Positions 43,884 through 56,689 are shown, counted from the stretch's first letter. The stretch is 64,000 nucleotides of DNA from Bryopsis sp. KO-2023 (GCA_030272585.1 BSYQ01000007.1:6080001-6144000); one strand, 5' to 3'. Made by a program: numbers and translations. The notes: generated by a model from the letters alone, not told the origin.

Positions 43884-46583
43884 ATGCCTTGCTCGGATGT
43901 GCACAGAGCTTCGCTGATGTCGACCACCAACTTTATTTTTCGAAAGCTGTACGTCCGTACACCCGCGAATCGACGAGAATTATGTTGTCGCGCGGCTCCT
44001 CTGCCCGACAAGGGGTTCTTCAAGCCAACTGATCCCAACGGTAACCACCAGCCTTCAGCTGCCCTTTCTGGGACGCGACTTCTTGAACACATGAATCTTA
44101 TCAAAAAAGAGGAAAAGAATGTCCCAACAATTAGCAATTCCTGAAGATGAGGAAAAAGAAATTGCAGAGGAGTTATTGTTTCATACCTATTTCGAACACA
44201 TTGCATTGAGGCTTTTATGCTTTTGAACTTTTCATTTCCTTTTCTGGTTCCAGACTGATTAGCCAAGAATGTTCAATGAGCATCAATTTGGTTTGCATCA
44301 GAGGGTTGGAACACTCTCGATGGATCCCATGCAGAATTCAATATGGGCTAATGGCGTCTGTTCCTTGTTTTTGTTGTAGCTGAAGTCTTGCCATTGAGAA
44401 AGAAAACTGATTTGACGAAACGTGGGGATCGATGGACCTCGGAGTTCATTTGGAATTCAGACTGGAAATCTGAGGTTAGTCTGCCTGCCGTTCGCTCGAG
44501 TTAGCTTATGAGAAACCCAGGCATTCACGGTTTGTGAGGATTCTCAGCAAAATGTGTGGAAAGGATTTTGGATTTCGTGAGAAAAAAGCTACTAAAGAAT
44601 AGTGTATAAGATGTAATTCTTTTTTGATCCATAGTAAGAATGCTGATTTTGGAATGATGGCAGATGGAGTATGAAGAGGCAAAGAAAAAGCGAGAAGAGG
44701 AGGAACAGAAGGAGGTATTCTATTCCAAAGAGCAAATTTCATGTGATTATTTTAAATGTATAAACTAAACGACAATGCAAGTTCAAAAATACAGGTCATT
44801 CCTTCGCCCGGTTCATATGCAGATGGCACATTCGCATTAATTTTTGTAGTGGGGTTCTGAATTTCTGAGCTGATAAGTTGATGATGTAAATTATTTTACA
44901 GGAAGAGCAGAAAACTTCCGGTTTCCTCAGTTTCAACCGAGTTTCTGATTTGAATGAGTAGGTCGATCAGAACCTACTTTTTTTTGAACTTTCTTGTATA
45001 TTTGTTTTTCCCATTCCGAATTGGTCGCTTCAATTGTCGTTGTGCTTCTAGGTTTTATTCTTTCATTTTTTCATGGACACACCGATATCAAGGGCAACTG
45101 TAAATTCTGTTGAGTACTTGTCATCAGTCAGAGATTGTTATTATTGTTCAATTTCCTGACTACTGCTTCGGACTGTAACTGTGCTATAGAAAAAAAAAAA
45201 TGCCCGCCCTCCTTTTCAATTCTCAAGGTTCGAGTTAGTTTGTGTTGAAACATAACGCATACATTCACAGCATCAAAATTAGGTACAGGTCCCGGCGTCT
45301 TGTTCAGCCCACCGAGTGTTTATTGCCTTGACATGGGCTCCTCTTGAGCTAGTTTCATAAACTGCATTTTCGCCTTACCGAAAGTAGGCAGCTGATCCCT
45401 TGTTTGGGGGCTATTTGTTTAGTATGAACGTCGATCTGAGCAAGGAGCTGGAGAGATCAAAGCAACGAATTTCTGCACGCAAAAGAATGGCTGAGGAAGT
45501 ATCCACTTCAAAATCTCTCGACAAGAAGGACATGCAAAAACTTCCTTATATCCCAGGATCATCGGTAAGCACATTCCATTCAACACCTGATAGTTTCTCA
45601 CTTGGTCTCTGTAAAAAAAAAAAAAGCAAAAGCAGCGGATGTGAATATTTTTCTTGCTGGAAAGCGAAAGCTTAGTGTGTACAGCACTGATTTCTTTTCT
45701 TTTTGAACTGAATCCAAGAGGGGAACGAGGGGTCAGCGTTTTTCGCCTGCAGCAGTTCGAGTGGAAGATATTGGTGGCTACAAACAAAACGAAGACGCCA
45801 TGACTCAGTATGAAAAAGATAAAAAGGAAACTCAGCTCTGGACTGTCGGGCTCATTGCCTTTTGTTTTGGCTTGGTTTACTTCACATATCCACAGGTATG
45901 CATACCATGTGTATCATCATCAGCGCATTTTCTTGAAAAAAACACCCCAAAATAAGTGGAAATAGAAAGCCAAGAATCTCAGCATTGAAACGCTCTTTCT
46001 GCTTCTTTGCAGGATACTGCAGCCAGCTATTTGGTGGGTGCACTGGGTGGCCTATGGTATTTACGCCTTTTGAATCAAGGGGTGGATTCTGTTGGCACTG
46101 GCGACACCGGTGGACTCGCTTCGCAGCCTAGACTCCTTGTTCCGGCCATTCTGGTGCTGGGATTCAACAGGTGCCCTTTCAGCAAGAAGTGCAAAAATCA
46201 TCCAACAGAAAACAGGGGGTGTGGGGGAGTTGGATGGTTGTGTGAACAAAGATTAAAACTTGTATTCTGCAACGGCGTTCATTGTCATGTTCATTTAAAA
46301 CCAGGGATGGAACCTTTTGCACAGCTGACCTCATGAATGATTTCCATGCTTGTATTTATGTCATTTATTGAATCATGACTGTTTGTGACTGAATGCCTTG
46401 TTATTCAGATGGAACACTCTTGCTGCGGACGACGTGGGGGTGCACTTGGAGTTGCTGTCAATGTTGGTGGGGTTTTTCACTTACAAGGCGGCCTTGGTCG
46501 GCCGCCAGTCCTTGCAAGTATTCTCAGACCTCGTTGCTGACGTCAAGAAAGAAGGAGGGGGAGAAAAAGAGCTGGCAGAGTGA
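43884..46583 (+). CDS. CGL160: CGL160, chloroplast ATP synthase assembly factor (8 exons)
   Basis: Exons: 43884-44040, 44380-44474, 44664-44714, 44902-44957, 45423-45564, 45719-45895, 46013-46170, 46409-46583; 1011 nt, 336 aa, all phases consistent. The first exon looks like a plastid transit peptide (Ser/Arg-rich, few acids). Landmarks shared with land-plant CGL160 are SGFLSFNRVSDLND followed by MNVDLSKEL, then a four-segment membrane domain resembling bacterial AtpI. Its signature ASQPRLLVPAILVLGFNRWN leads into HLELLSMLVGFFTYK. In Arabidopsis, CGL160 sits in the thylakoid membrane and promotes assembly of the CF1 and CFo parts of ATP synthase. The 17-residue exon 3 (AKKKREEEEQK) adds a charged helix before the conserved part. 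The family is confined to green plastid lineages, the best clue to the host. Confidence 0.93.
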
Positions 46584-47104
46584 AAGGAGAAAAGGTTCTG
46601 TGTTCGATCCATTCTGTCGTTTCTGTTTGTTGACCTGACTCCGTCCCCCACAAGCCGATTCAATCTGAATTGGGGTTTTGTTTGGAAGTCTGGGACTTTA
46701 TCATTCTTTTGAAAGTGTGTTTTTGTGTGGGGGGGGAGAGGGGCATGAACCTTTGTGCATGAGGGTGTTTCTTAATCTTCTGCAGGGTGAAATTTTAATC
46801 GTTGAATTTGTTTAGCTTGACTGAATGATTGAGTTGATGTCCATAGTTTGCCAACAAGCATTGACTATGCGTATCAATCACGAAAAAGATGAGTTGCGAA
46901 ATGTGGCAAGACATAATTTCAAAACCTTACACAGACAAATCCACAGAGAATCGAAAGATACCCTGACCTCATGAGGAAACAACGGGACTCTACACTGTTT
47001 CTTGTCACGAAAAAGAAAGCAGCATTTCTCTCATTTGCTGAGCTTTGCCATTTTTGGCTTGCACAAAGAATTATACATGGAAATGGGTGGAGCCTTGAAT
47101 AATT
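46584..47104. other. Intergenic stretch between convergent genes
   Basis: Contains the 3' ends of CGL160 (plus) and LIP2 (minus). A G run lies at 46730-46738. Nothing else is recognised. Confidence 0.6.
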
Positions 47105-48689
47105 CTAAGTTGAATTCCCTGCCTGGCAACCAGGGACTGAAGTCCTCAATCCTGATGCCGAAACCGCCTCCACACTGTCGTACTTGAATCGCTCAGCAAA
47201 AACTTCCACCAATTGGTTTTCTGCTTTCTTGAAGTCCACTGTTTGATCAAGCTCTCGCTCCAAACTAGTCACTTCCTGATCATCCACGAAAAATGTGCAA
47301 CAAATTAACAAAGGCCCATATTTGTGTTCATCTACTTTTTTGCTGGCTAAGCTTTACACCCTTTTGACGAAAAAGCAAAATCACAAGAGGTCGAACCTCT
47401 AATTACAGTCGGGCTTCAAGAAATTCTCAAAATTTACCGATACAACTATGTGGTCATTGTCATTACCTTGTCTTTTTGTCCACACGGCACAATTGCATCA
47501 TAATGGCTCAAGGATGTGCTGACATTGAAGCAAATGCCATGAGTGCTGTGAGAAAACCACAGGTTTTCATCACCAAAAGCAACAAGACTAAACCCCAATC
47601 GTATTGCATGGATTTCATTCATTCCTGATTCTCTGGTAATCATGCCACAAATTCATGACATATTCATATTCATATTCTTGATCATGGGATGGGCTCTTGT
47701 TTTTTTATAAACTGCTGAAAGTGTTGCGCAACAGATGCACCCAGATTGTGCGGAGTACCTTACAGCCTGCGATATTCTCACACCGACGGCACCAATTTTT
47801 TTATCTCCGATCCAAACTCCGGTTCTGCCAGGGACCTGCCCTCGAGCGCTAATGCCATAAATTCCAGACATCCTGACCATCACATCCTCCAAGCCTTCCA
47901 CATAAGCCCTGGCTCCAAGTTTCAGCTGCCGCAGGTGAACAATTGGGTACATTACAATCTGGCCAGGTCCATGATATGTCACTTCACCACCCCGATCGAT
48001 TTTATGAATGCTAAAGCCTCTCCGTTCAATTTCCTGCACCCAATCAGATCAAACCTCAGGCCATTCCCCAAGGCACCTCCATTTTTGATGTAAATTGATT
48101 AAACCGGTCCTTCTTTTCCCTCATTATCAATCATCTGAAGATCATTCATCTACCCCACAGAGAAAATCAAGCAAATTTTATCGAGGGGATTTACCTCGGC
48201 AGGGACCTTAAAATGATCATCCTTCCCTCTTTTGCCAACTGTGTACAGCGGAGGATGCTGAGACAAAAGGAAATCACAAAAATTGATTAGCTGAAGCATT
48301 CATGGTTATGCAACTCTGGGTAAAAATAGATTCATGAATTAGCTTAGATGGGATGGCGGAGAGGTGCCCCATAACAGAACCACAGATGCCAAATAGGACT
48401 GTTCGAAGATATTGGAGAAAACATCAACACAAATTTCAATCAGTGATGCTTCCTTGCACTGCTAAGGTCAATTTCATGTGGACCAGAGGTGATTGATTCT
48501 CCTCAGCTTTTCTATCAAAATTTTGGTGGGAATTTTTTCGATCGTCTCTTGCCATACTTGCAATTGTAGAAGAGTATCCACCCCATCATCCGTTTTTCTC
48601 CAGGCGGCCAATGCCTTCTGCAAGTCAAACGCTGCCGTGTAGGATTGCAATTCCGCGCCGAACTGGCACACTCTCAGAATTCTGGACAT
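47105..48689 (-). CDS. LIP2: Lipoyl(octanoyl) transferase, mitochondrial type (5 exons)
   Basis: Exons: 48689-48558, 48257-48195, 48033-47759, 47545-47467, 47275-47105; 720 nt, 239 aa, consistent phases. It transfers octanoate from acyl-carrier protein to the lipoyl domains of 2-oxo acid dehydrogenases and glycine cleavage H protein. LipB family motifs are in order: QHPPLYTVGKRG, RGGEVTYHGPGQIVMYPI, GVWIGDKKIGAVGVRIS with the conserved Lys, STHGICFNV, and VPCGQKDKEVTSLERE with the catalytic Cys. Length and the short N-terminus match plant mitochondrial LIP2 rather than the plastid enzyme, which has a long transit peptide. Residue 17 onward of the last exon diverges at the C-terminus, as usual for the family. 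Confidence 0.93.
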
Positions 48690-49654
48690 TGCATCAATGG
48701 AGTGATGGACAGCCGCTTAGGTTTGCAGATCTCGAGTCCGACTGGGCGACGTTTTAATAATCACGTGCAAAAACCAACTTGAAAAACATTGAGAAAGAGC
48801 CCAAGGAGATAGCGTTGAGACTGATCACCTGGTTGATGTTTTCGGATGAAAGAAACAAAGAAAGAAGTTGGAAATGATGGCAAAAGGAGCATGAATACTC
48901 CTGTGGGTGATGAACTTTGGCCGATCGGTAATAACGGTTGGGTCATGTTTTTCTCTCATTCACTATTGTTGCAGCATTCTTCTGGGATAGGCTCATTGGT
49001 GCCAAAACAAAATGGAAATGGTTTCTTCGAGACGTGGAAAATTTTTGTGGCATTGTCTAACGGCTGCATCAATGACAAATAGTAAAAGGATGGGGTCAAT
49101 CCCACTGCACACACCCGTTCCATCTTACTCACCAATCTTTTTTTTTGGTCTACGTGACCTATCTTTCCATATGTGTTGTACCAAGTATTCCTGCTGAGCG
49201 AATTTGACAGGTCTTGGGTGTGACTTTGAAGCTTTGCAATCCTCCAAAGGACAACACAGCAAGCGCCCGCTCCATGAAAACAACAATCACAATGTTCTGG
49301 AGATATATAGGAAATCTGCTTTCACATTTGAATGAGAAACACCTTTTCTGCGTGCTTGCCATGTGCCAGAACACATTTCAGATTTCACCCGAGTGTTCGA
49401 AATGTTTACATCGATGGTCTCAGAATACAAACACATACATACATGCCGCAACAAAATTCAGCACAAAACAAAACAAGCCACCATCCGTTTTCATTCCAAC
49501 CAAAATTCAATGGACAAAAAGAAATCAGAAATTAGAAAAACAAAAATGAAACAAAAGAGGACTTGGCTGTGAACCCCGCTTTCATCCCCCGGAAAACTGC
49601 ACTTGTCAAAAATTGGACGTCCAATTCTTCTCACAAAAAAATGCCCCCTTCTCC
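48690..49654. other. Intergenic stretch between LIP2 and the DUF1308 gene
   Basis: Includes the LIP2 upstream region and the 3' flank of the next minus-strand gene. AT-rich tracts and a short ACATACATACATAC run near 49432 are present; no gene is supported. Confidence 0.6.
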
Positions 49655-52600
49655 CTAGAGCCCGGTCAGCCAGACTGCCCTGTGCGTGAAAGCTTCGAGA
49701 TTGACCCCTTCATGAGCAAGTTTTTGGATACCCTTAATGTTTGCTGTGATGACTAGTGCTCTCAAATGGTCCCCTAGCCCGAATACATGTTTCTGTATCA
49801 GAGGCACATTTTCCAGAGATAGCACCCTCTTTGATAACCAATCCTCGCTATTTGCCTGCAAGTCAGACGTGGAAACACAACTCCTGATTTCAGCCTTGTT
49901 TCTACTTTTCCTTCCCAAAACCAGAAAAATACATTGATTCAATCAAAATGCAGTTTCGGTGGGGAACGTACCTCACTGTAAATTTCAAGCTTTCCTTTTA
50001 GCTCACGCCAGCGGGCTAGCTCTGATTCTCCACCAAACTTTTCAACCAATGTTTCAAACTGTAGCACTGCTCTCTCGGTGGCCACCAGCTGTTTGTGTAG
50101 TAGTATAGGGCCTATTTCCTGTAGTAGCGGATTGCGCCTCTCGTTCTGGTCACAAAACATATCTAATGAGTGTGTGTGGGGTGGGGGGGGGTGGGGGGGG
50201 GGCACAACTGCTGTGGGCACTTGACACAGTGGGAGATTGCTTGATGCTTGCCATTACAAACAAATAAGGGGTAAATATGCAACGGGTCTTTTGCATGAAG
50301 GTGAGTGTAGGCAAAAATTAAACTGGGTGAGAGGTCCTTTCGTTTTTGGTTTCATAACATGAAGTGCCAAGAATCACAAAACCACACAGAAGGCCTTGCC
50401 AAGGTCTGGAGTTCAATGTATATGCAGATGTATCCAGATCCATATGGGCTTTCACCAAAACCGACCTCCAAGGAATCTTGCCAGTGAGAGACTCTCTGGG
50501 CCCATTGGGTGACTAGCGCATTTTCAACTCCCCCATGGCTGACTTCAGAAACCAAGGCGCACATGCTGGTAACATCTAGATTGGCGATTGTAGGAGGCTC
50601 CGGAGGCTCCGGAACCCCCTCCAAAGTAGGGGGATCTGATGGTGAGAAACACACCAGCTCAGTTTGACTCGGAATTCCTATGATTCTAATGTCATTCGAC
50701 AGTCCAGGGCTTTCTTTCCGTTGATGCAACGCCCCAGCACTTCAAACCAATTTGCTTAATTGTTGAGTATTGTAAGGAATCAAATGTGCGTGTAGTAGGA
50801 CATATATCACCGTGCTGTGTTATTGCTACAGTACATGCCTTTCATTAATAATGAAAGGCATGTAATCCATACATCGATTTTGCTGGTCTGAATCCAACCA
50901 GCAAATCGTTTGTATTTTGTCAAGCTCCTTCTGGAGAGTCAGTGTACACATCTTTCCTTGTGACAAACAGTGTGTTTTAATACATTTCCAATGCTATTTT
51001 CTGGGTATTTCTATCAGTGTGTGTATGCGAGTGTGTGTATCTCTTGCCTGGCACCTGGGTCGGAGGGGACGATAATTGAACCTGACCTGGTCCGACCTGT
51101 ACATAGGCTCCCATCTCAGTAATGGCATCCTTCACCCCTTCGTCGATATCCTCAAGAAAATAGATCACCACACTCGGAGCCCTCCACCTCTGGTGATTAT
51201 TGGGACAGCTAGCCACATACAGATAGTCCTGGATCTGCTGCTCAAGGCCCTAATTCAACATCTCAGCACACACATCCATCAGTTGGGAGGAGGGTGCATG
51301 CTTGACCCAGTCCAATCGAATACATGAAACAACAACGCAGGTGGAAACACACATGCTCCAATTGATCCCAATATCGTTGAACTTGCTTCACAATCAATAT
51401 CCGTCACTGCTAGGGTCCCATTTGAATTCATCTCTCCCACACATTGATGATGCTCCATCAGCAAAATGCTCTCCAAGGTTAACCTGATTCATTTTCAAAG
51501 CCTGAAACTCATACCAACTTACACAAAATGAGGCCTTATCAAGAAACAAGACTCTTTTCAGGTCTTGATCTGATTGAATACCTTGATGTGTCCAGGGATG
51601 CCTTGCCAATGACCAGACTCCAGAGTGATTCCCTTGTAGCTCTTGACCTCAATCCAAGTGTGGCCGTCCTGGGCAACAACATCGACTTCGATCTTGGAAG
51701 GCTTGCTCATGGCGCTGATCTCAGGAAGCTCTTTCCCCTCCTGCTCCAAAACCTGGCTAAACAGGATAGCACTCATCCAATGGATCTTAATTTATGTTCA
51801 ATAATTTTAAGAAAAAATCCTCCCAAAAACCTTCTCTCCACGAACAAATGGAGAGCGACCTAGTTCTCTTTTCCCAGGCCATATATCGGCAAATTGTACA
51901 GCTTACCGAAAGTTTAAAAGAGGTTGTTAAGGTGTCATGTAACTAACACATTGTTGTCATTACCTGGAATTTTTTGCACACTGCTATCACCCCAGGCACA
52001 GAAAGAGCCACTTGCAGTTCAGCTCTGAAACCTGCCAGGTTGTTCTGAAATCCTTGAACCTAATTACAAAAAATCAAAGTTCAGTCAAATTTTATGAGTA
52101 ACGGCAGATACCTTGAGGGGGGAAAAAATGGTGAATGCAGAACAAGCAACAGAATTCAAAATATGTCTGTTTTTTTAGTCGATTCATCGTGACGGCTTAA
52201 GACAGAGGAATAAATTGCTCACCAGGGGTTCTGTCATTTTTTCAGGATCCACTCCTGGATGCAGTGTTTTCCCAGCCATCGCATTTCGAATAGCATTCAA
52301 ATCTCTCATGGCTCGCCTGCATTTGTGAGTTCAACCAGTTCAATCAGTTCAATCAATTCCCCTTCCCTATTTCTTTTTTATCTTTTTCATTTGGCACATG
52401 CTGAACTTGAACAAGGAACACTTGGAATGCCATGTCAATTTCCAAGCAATATCCATGATTCAGGAATCAATTCATGTTCGAATTGCTCCCAGCCTTCCCT
52501 GACCTAATCAGCACATGAAACAGCATCCATGGATGCCTTTGAATCTATTCACATTATCCCCACCTGTGGAGTTTGACAGCATTTTCGACATGAGGCTTGG

Positions 52601-52703
52601 TTTCAGCAAAAACTCGCAAGTCTTCCACCAGCGCAGTGAAGTCTTCATGCACGGCGCTGAGCTTCGAGCTCTTGTGTGGTTCGCTGCCTCCTTGCCCTTC
52701 CAT
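49655..52703 (-). CDS. DUF1308 / UPF0415 (C7orf25-like) protein (8 exons)
   Basis: Exons: 52703-52564, 52316-52223, 52059-51964, 51752-51582, 51249-51055, about 50700-50466 (5' border unresolved), 50145-49972, 49855-49655. The product is about 430 aa. It begins MEGQGGSEPHKSSKLSAVHE with an N-terminal helical region. Matches to the DUF1308 family include KIEVDVVAQDGHTWIEVKSY, WRAPSVVIYFLEDIDEGVKD, NLDVTSMCALVSEVSHGG, and near the end FGLGDHLRALVITANIKGIQ before a VHLAVY-like GVNLEAFTHRAVWLTGL. The family is conserved from plants to animals. A nuclease-like fold has been suggested for such proteins, but function is not established; this is only a family-level call. No targeting signal is evident. 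Confidence 0.85.
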
Positions 52704-53435
52704 TGATGCCAGTGCTCTAGGGTATATTCTTCTCGTCCTTGTGGGTTTGCGTTGATGATGAGGGCAGGGAGAAGTTATGTCGAAAAAGAGCTGTGAGGTT
52801 TGATTGAGAAGAGATGGTTGACATGGACGTCGCATCTCGGATTCGCGAAATCGGCATGCATCATGTGGTGGTGCTGTCGTTGGAGATAAGTTTTAGTGTG
52901 TTGATTGTGTTCGTTTGTTGCCACCCCTTTTACTCGTTTTTGTACGATTTTGTCAGCCCAACACTATGTTGATTGAGCGAAGTGACTGTTTCTGTGTGAA
53001 ACTTTCTCTTTTCTGATGTCATCTCAGGTTGGTTTACTGTTTCCGTGGGGTGGGCTAAAGCCACTGGCTATGTCCAGAGCATAAAGCTACAAGCCAGAAC
53101 AGAAAAATTAAATATTCTGTGCATATTTTACAGACCATAAGTGCAATACCATGGTGCTATGATCGAACAATTTCAACTCTTGCAAGAATGTGCATCCTGA
53201 GTGAGTCTTTCCCACAACATTACATCCCTTTATTTCACCTCAAAAGCCACAGGAAAGAGATAAAAAACAAGGTTGTTCCCTATCAACCTTGCACATCAAA
53301 TTATGACAATGGCAAAACAAGAACTGTGCACAATAGACATATCATGCACAATGGCTGTATTCAAACACACAATAAAAACAGAAGATTATGATAATCGTCA
53401 AATCCTTCTGACATCTTTTTTTGGCAGTCATAAAA
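52704..53435. other. Intergenic stretch between the DUF1308 and DUF547 genes
   Basis: Promoter side of the DUF1308 gene and 3' flank of the DUF547 gene. No ORF or motif I can support. Confidence 0.6.
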
Positions 53436-54828
53436 TCAAGGATTCACTAAACCCCAGTTGTATGGCATCAACTTCACAGTCGGTGAGTTGGCCTCCACAA
53501 ACGCTTTGACTTCTTCCGTGGCGAATTGGAGGGCATAATCGATAGGCTCGCTGGTGCTGATCAGATCATTTTTTCCACCAGCATCCGTAGAAACAAAATC
53601 ATCCCTGAACCATCCAAAAATGGTGGACATGTGGATCTCATTGTTCTCTTTGTCCACACGAAGCCCCTTGCCTTCATTCTGCAACCAAATGATCATCTGC
53701 TCCTGAAGCTGATCTTCCAATTTGTCACCAGTGTAGGCCTCAGCCCTCAAATCAGGACAACTCAAACTGGCACAGTTTACAGCAGCATGGATTCGAGGCT
53801 CATCGTTTCTGTTCAGAAACCCACAGATAGAGAAAAGTACAAAGATAAGGCTCGAAGTGGTGGATGTTTAGAGTATAAAAATACCTATCAAAGGTGGACA
53901 TATTACTTTTTAGTTCCTTCGATCTCATCTTTTTTTTAGCCAAAAACAAACAAACCGCTTGCCGTCCTTCCCACCACCAAACATATTGACACAAGCTGCC
54001 TACCCAGAAACTTCCCCCCGCAGAAGCCGATGTTCAACGTCATTCAAAGAGACCTCCTGCTGTTGGCCATCGACAGTCAGTGTCCACTTGAATCGATCAA
54101 ACACCGCCCCCGACGCATCAGACAAATCTCTGATGCTACTCTCTGGGTTCTCCTTCACAATGACATCCACAGTGAAAGCATTGTAGGCATTGATGAGGAA
54201 AGCCACAGCCTCATCCTTCGGCAAGCTCTTGAAATCGACTTTTGACAGCATGTTGATGTAGGCATCGTGCTTTTGACGGAGGGCAGCGTCGGTGCGAAGG
54301 AGGTCATAATTGATAGCATTGAATTGAATGCCTTCCCTCTCAGCATTGGGAATCACAATGCTGCAGAACAACAGCTTCGTTAGAACTGAAATCTGATACA
54401 CACCAATACATTTGATCCCATGCGTTTCATGAACTATTGATGCATTCCACCAGGAATTATGTGATTGACCTTCAAAATACAGAAACTATGAAGTGATGGT
54501 TGACATATTGCTGCAAACTACCCCTGCGCACACAATTTTGGATTCATGTTCAACAGGTGATTTTTTATTGTGAAAGTAAAGACTACACAGATGTTTCCTT
54601 GTGTTGCAAGCCCCATGGAACTGTTGAAAGGTGTTCTAACCTTTTGACAACATCGTCCCAGAGACTGTGATCGACAGCACCAGCAGGAGCGCTGTCCAGT
54701 GGGGCTGCCATGGAATCGCCACCATTCTCACCAGAGCCTTCTTTACAGTTCTCCCCCAAAGTTGTACATTTTATGGCGTCAAAAATGTTCGCTCTGACGG
54801 AAGCCGCCAACATACAAAGCAAGAGCAC
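53436..54828 (-). CDS. DUF547 protein with N-terminal signal segment
   Basis: Exons: about 54828-54641, 54360-54004, 53808-53436. The family core is clear: FKSLPKDEAVAFLINAYNAF, then VEHRLLRGEVSG, DEPRIHAAVNCASLSCPDLR, and a C-terminal IFGWFRDDF ending in the typical WGLVNP. DUF547 proteins occur in bacteria, plants and algae; function is unknown. The N-terminus VLLLCMLAASVRANIFDAIK is a good secretory signal, and CTTLGENCKEG follows, so the protein is likely lumenal or secreted. The start is odd: the in-frame upstream ATG at about 54870 is followed at once by TGA and then by more signal-like sequence, and the best splice acceptor (gctgcag) lies before 54830. A short upstream coding exon is likely; I could not fix it. 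Confidence 0.85.
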
Positions 54829-55439
54829 ACCGGCTGCAGCAAAAGAAACAAATTTCGCTCACATTTCGGAACGATTTCTGTCCCGATTGCATCACTGTTG
54901 GAAGACAACCGCAACTCGATGTCGCCCTCCAGTCCGTCGTTGCGGATTGGAGATAATAAAGTATGCGAAACGCTTCACGGGTCTTGCTTGAAATATATTG
55001 AGTGGTCTGGTTCCCAAACGCATCCAGATATGCAGGAGAGTTTTATGCGAAACTACCAGGTGGTATCGAGACAACACCAGAAATGCAATCCATTCGCACA
55101 CAGAAAGTCCTTGTATTCGGCCCAGTCTTACCAGCCCCAGTGAAGGTCATTGTTTGCGTGCGCTGGTGTAAAGCGAAACCTAATTCACTAGAGAAGCGTT
55201 GTGTTGTTGGAGAACACATGTTCCGCCACTGTTAAGAGCATCCTGGTGGTGATGTGACCTGACATGCTCTCTTCTGCCAAACGCCATGAGGCTATGCCTG
55301 CCCTAAACCCCAGCGCGAGCAACGCCATCGATCGCCAAACGCATCAGTTCTGCTTTGATTTCGCCAGTCGCACTCGGCAAAAACTAAACGGCAAAAACTT
55401 AATTTTGCCGCAGTATGCTGAATTCTGCCGCCGAGTGCT
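54829..55439. other. Stretch upstream of the DUF547 gene
   Basis: Likely holds its first exon and promoter. From about 55390, short near-repeats of GCTGAATTTTGCCGCCGA (three versions up to 55452) begin; their origin is unknown. Confidence 0.5.
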
Positions 55440-55753
55440 GAATTTTGCCGCCGACCGACTGTTTCTCAATGTCAATTTGGTTTTAGAAAGGGTCTTCGAT
55501 CTGTTGATGCGGGTTTTATTGCCTTATTATTAATTACTGAGGCGAAAAGATTACATCAACCTTTATTATTAGTACTGTTGGATTTAGCCAAGGATTATGA
55601 TTCGGTAGTGCACATTTTTCTATGGGAACTTTTACTTAAACAAGGTATTTTTGAAAAGTTTGTTCGTTTATGGGCTTTTTGTTATGATCACATTAGATGT
55701 AGAGTTCGTAGTTCGAAAGGTTTAGGTCCATCGATAGAAATAAAGAGGTGTTG
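55440..55753 (+). pseudogene. Non-LTR (LINE) reverse transcriptase remnant
   Basis: Reads in shifted frames as QFGFRKG-like, then ITEAKRLHQPLLLVLLDLAK followed by DYDSVVHIFLWELLLKQGIF, and RLWAFCYDHIRCRVRSSKGL. This is the region around the first catalytic Asp of LINE-type reverse transcriptase. Stops and frame changes surround it and there is no YxDD block. Its AT-rich codon use differs from the neighbouring elements. It ends abruptly at about 55753, just before element C sequence. Confidence 0.7.
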
Positions 55754-55927
55754 AATACACTCGTTCGCAACAGCGATACCGAGTGGTGAAACGGCCGCCA
55801 AAGAACGCTTTACAGAATGTAAGCAAAATAAACGACCATACACCCAACCACCTTCTTCCTTAAATCTCTTCCTTTTCCTCCGAGTCTTCCCGACTAAACC
55901 CCATGACCGACTCAGTTCTGATCCCGT
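55754..55927 (-). other. Probable 3' untranslated part of element C
   Basis: On the minus strand it follows the integrase stop and includes purine-rich tracts (GAGGAAAAGGAAGAG and AAGGAAGAAGGTGG). A polypurine tract and a short LTR could lie here, but there is no second copy in the window to define them. Confidence 0.35.
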
Positions 55928-56673
55928 TTACTGTATTCCACACGCTTTCCTGCGCCTCCGAAAGAAGTCGTAGCACTCAGTCAAAAAAATGCGTAAGCTG
56001 ATTGCTGTGTGCCACCAAATAAGGCTTGCGAGTCGCAAGTTGCGACCACGCTTTACCTCATGAGTCAGCGGGAGAAGCTTATAGCGTCGCCCAGACAACA
56101 ACTGTGAGATCACATAGGGCCCTTTCCAAAGAGGGAGAAATTTATTTTGAGGTGTAGCATCCCTGGTTCCATCCAATAATAACACCCGTTCCCCTAAATA
56201 GTGATGATGCAGTTTCAGGCGTTTACCCTTGTTGTATGTCTGACGCGCCTCCTGACCCCGTTGTTTCGCCTCACACCACTGCTACTCCGTTCCTTCCCAA
56301 AGCGCGTCAGGTACAAACCGAGTGACGCGATGGCGTGCCCCATTGACGGCTTTCACTGCCTCGGGTATCAACGACGTCCAGGAACAGTGACGATCGAACA
56401 TCATGCGACGAAGACGAGTGAGCAAGGATTGCTGAAATCGCTCGATCAATCCATTGGCACGATGGTGGTGAGGAGGAATGCGCAACATGGTGATGCGCGA
56501 ATCCTGGAGCCACTTGCGCATTCGAGCAGAGTGGAAATAGGAAGCACCATCACAGACAATGGTATCTGGGCGACCCCGACGCTTGTTCCACATTTCCAGG
56601 ACATCCAAAATCGTGGAGGTATCGGCCGCCAAAACACCGTGCGCGAAGCCCACACGCGAAACGTGGTCGACGA
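55928..56673 (-). pseudogene. Element C integrase, C-terminal part (after the insertion)
   Basis: Continues the integrase beyond the hAT-like insertion: VDHVSRVGFAHGVLAADT, the second catalytic Asp in CDGASYF, and the Glu in ANGLIERFQ. The frame of the core ends at 56282. A further frame (56185-55928) has LLLDGTRDA and the GPY motif, so at least one frame change is needed between them. Confidence 0.85.
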
Positions 56674-56689
56674 CATACTATGGATCCGA

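Noticed and set aside
55749..55842. Short LTR of element C (TG...CA, about 94 bp)
   Set aside because: Termini and adjacent purines fit, but there is no second copy to confirm it, and the length is very small.
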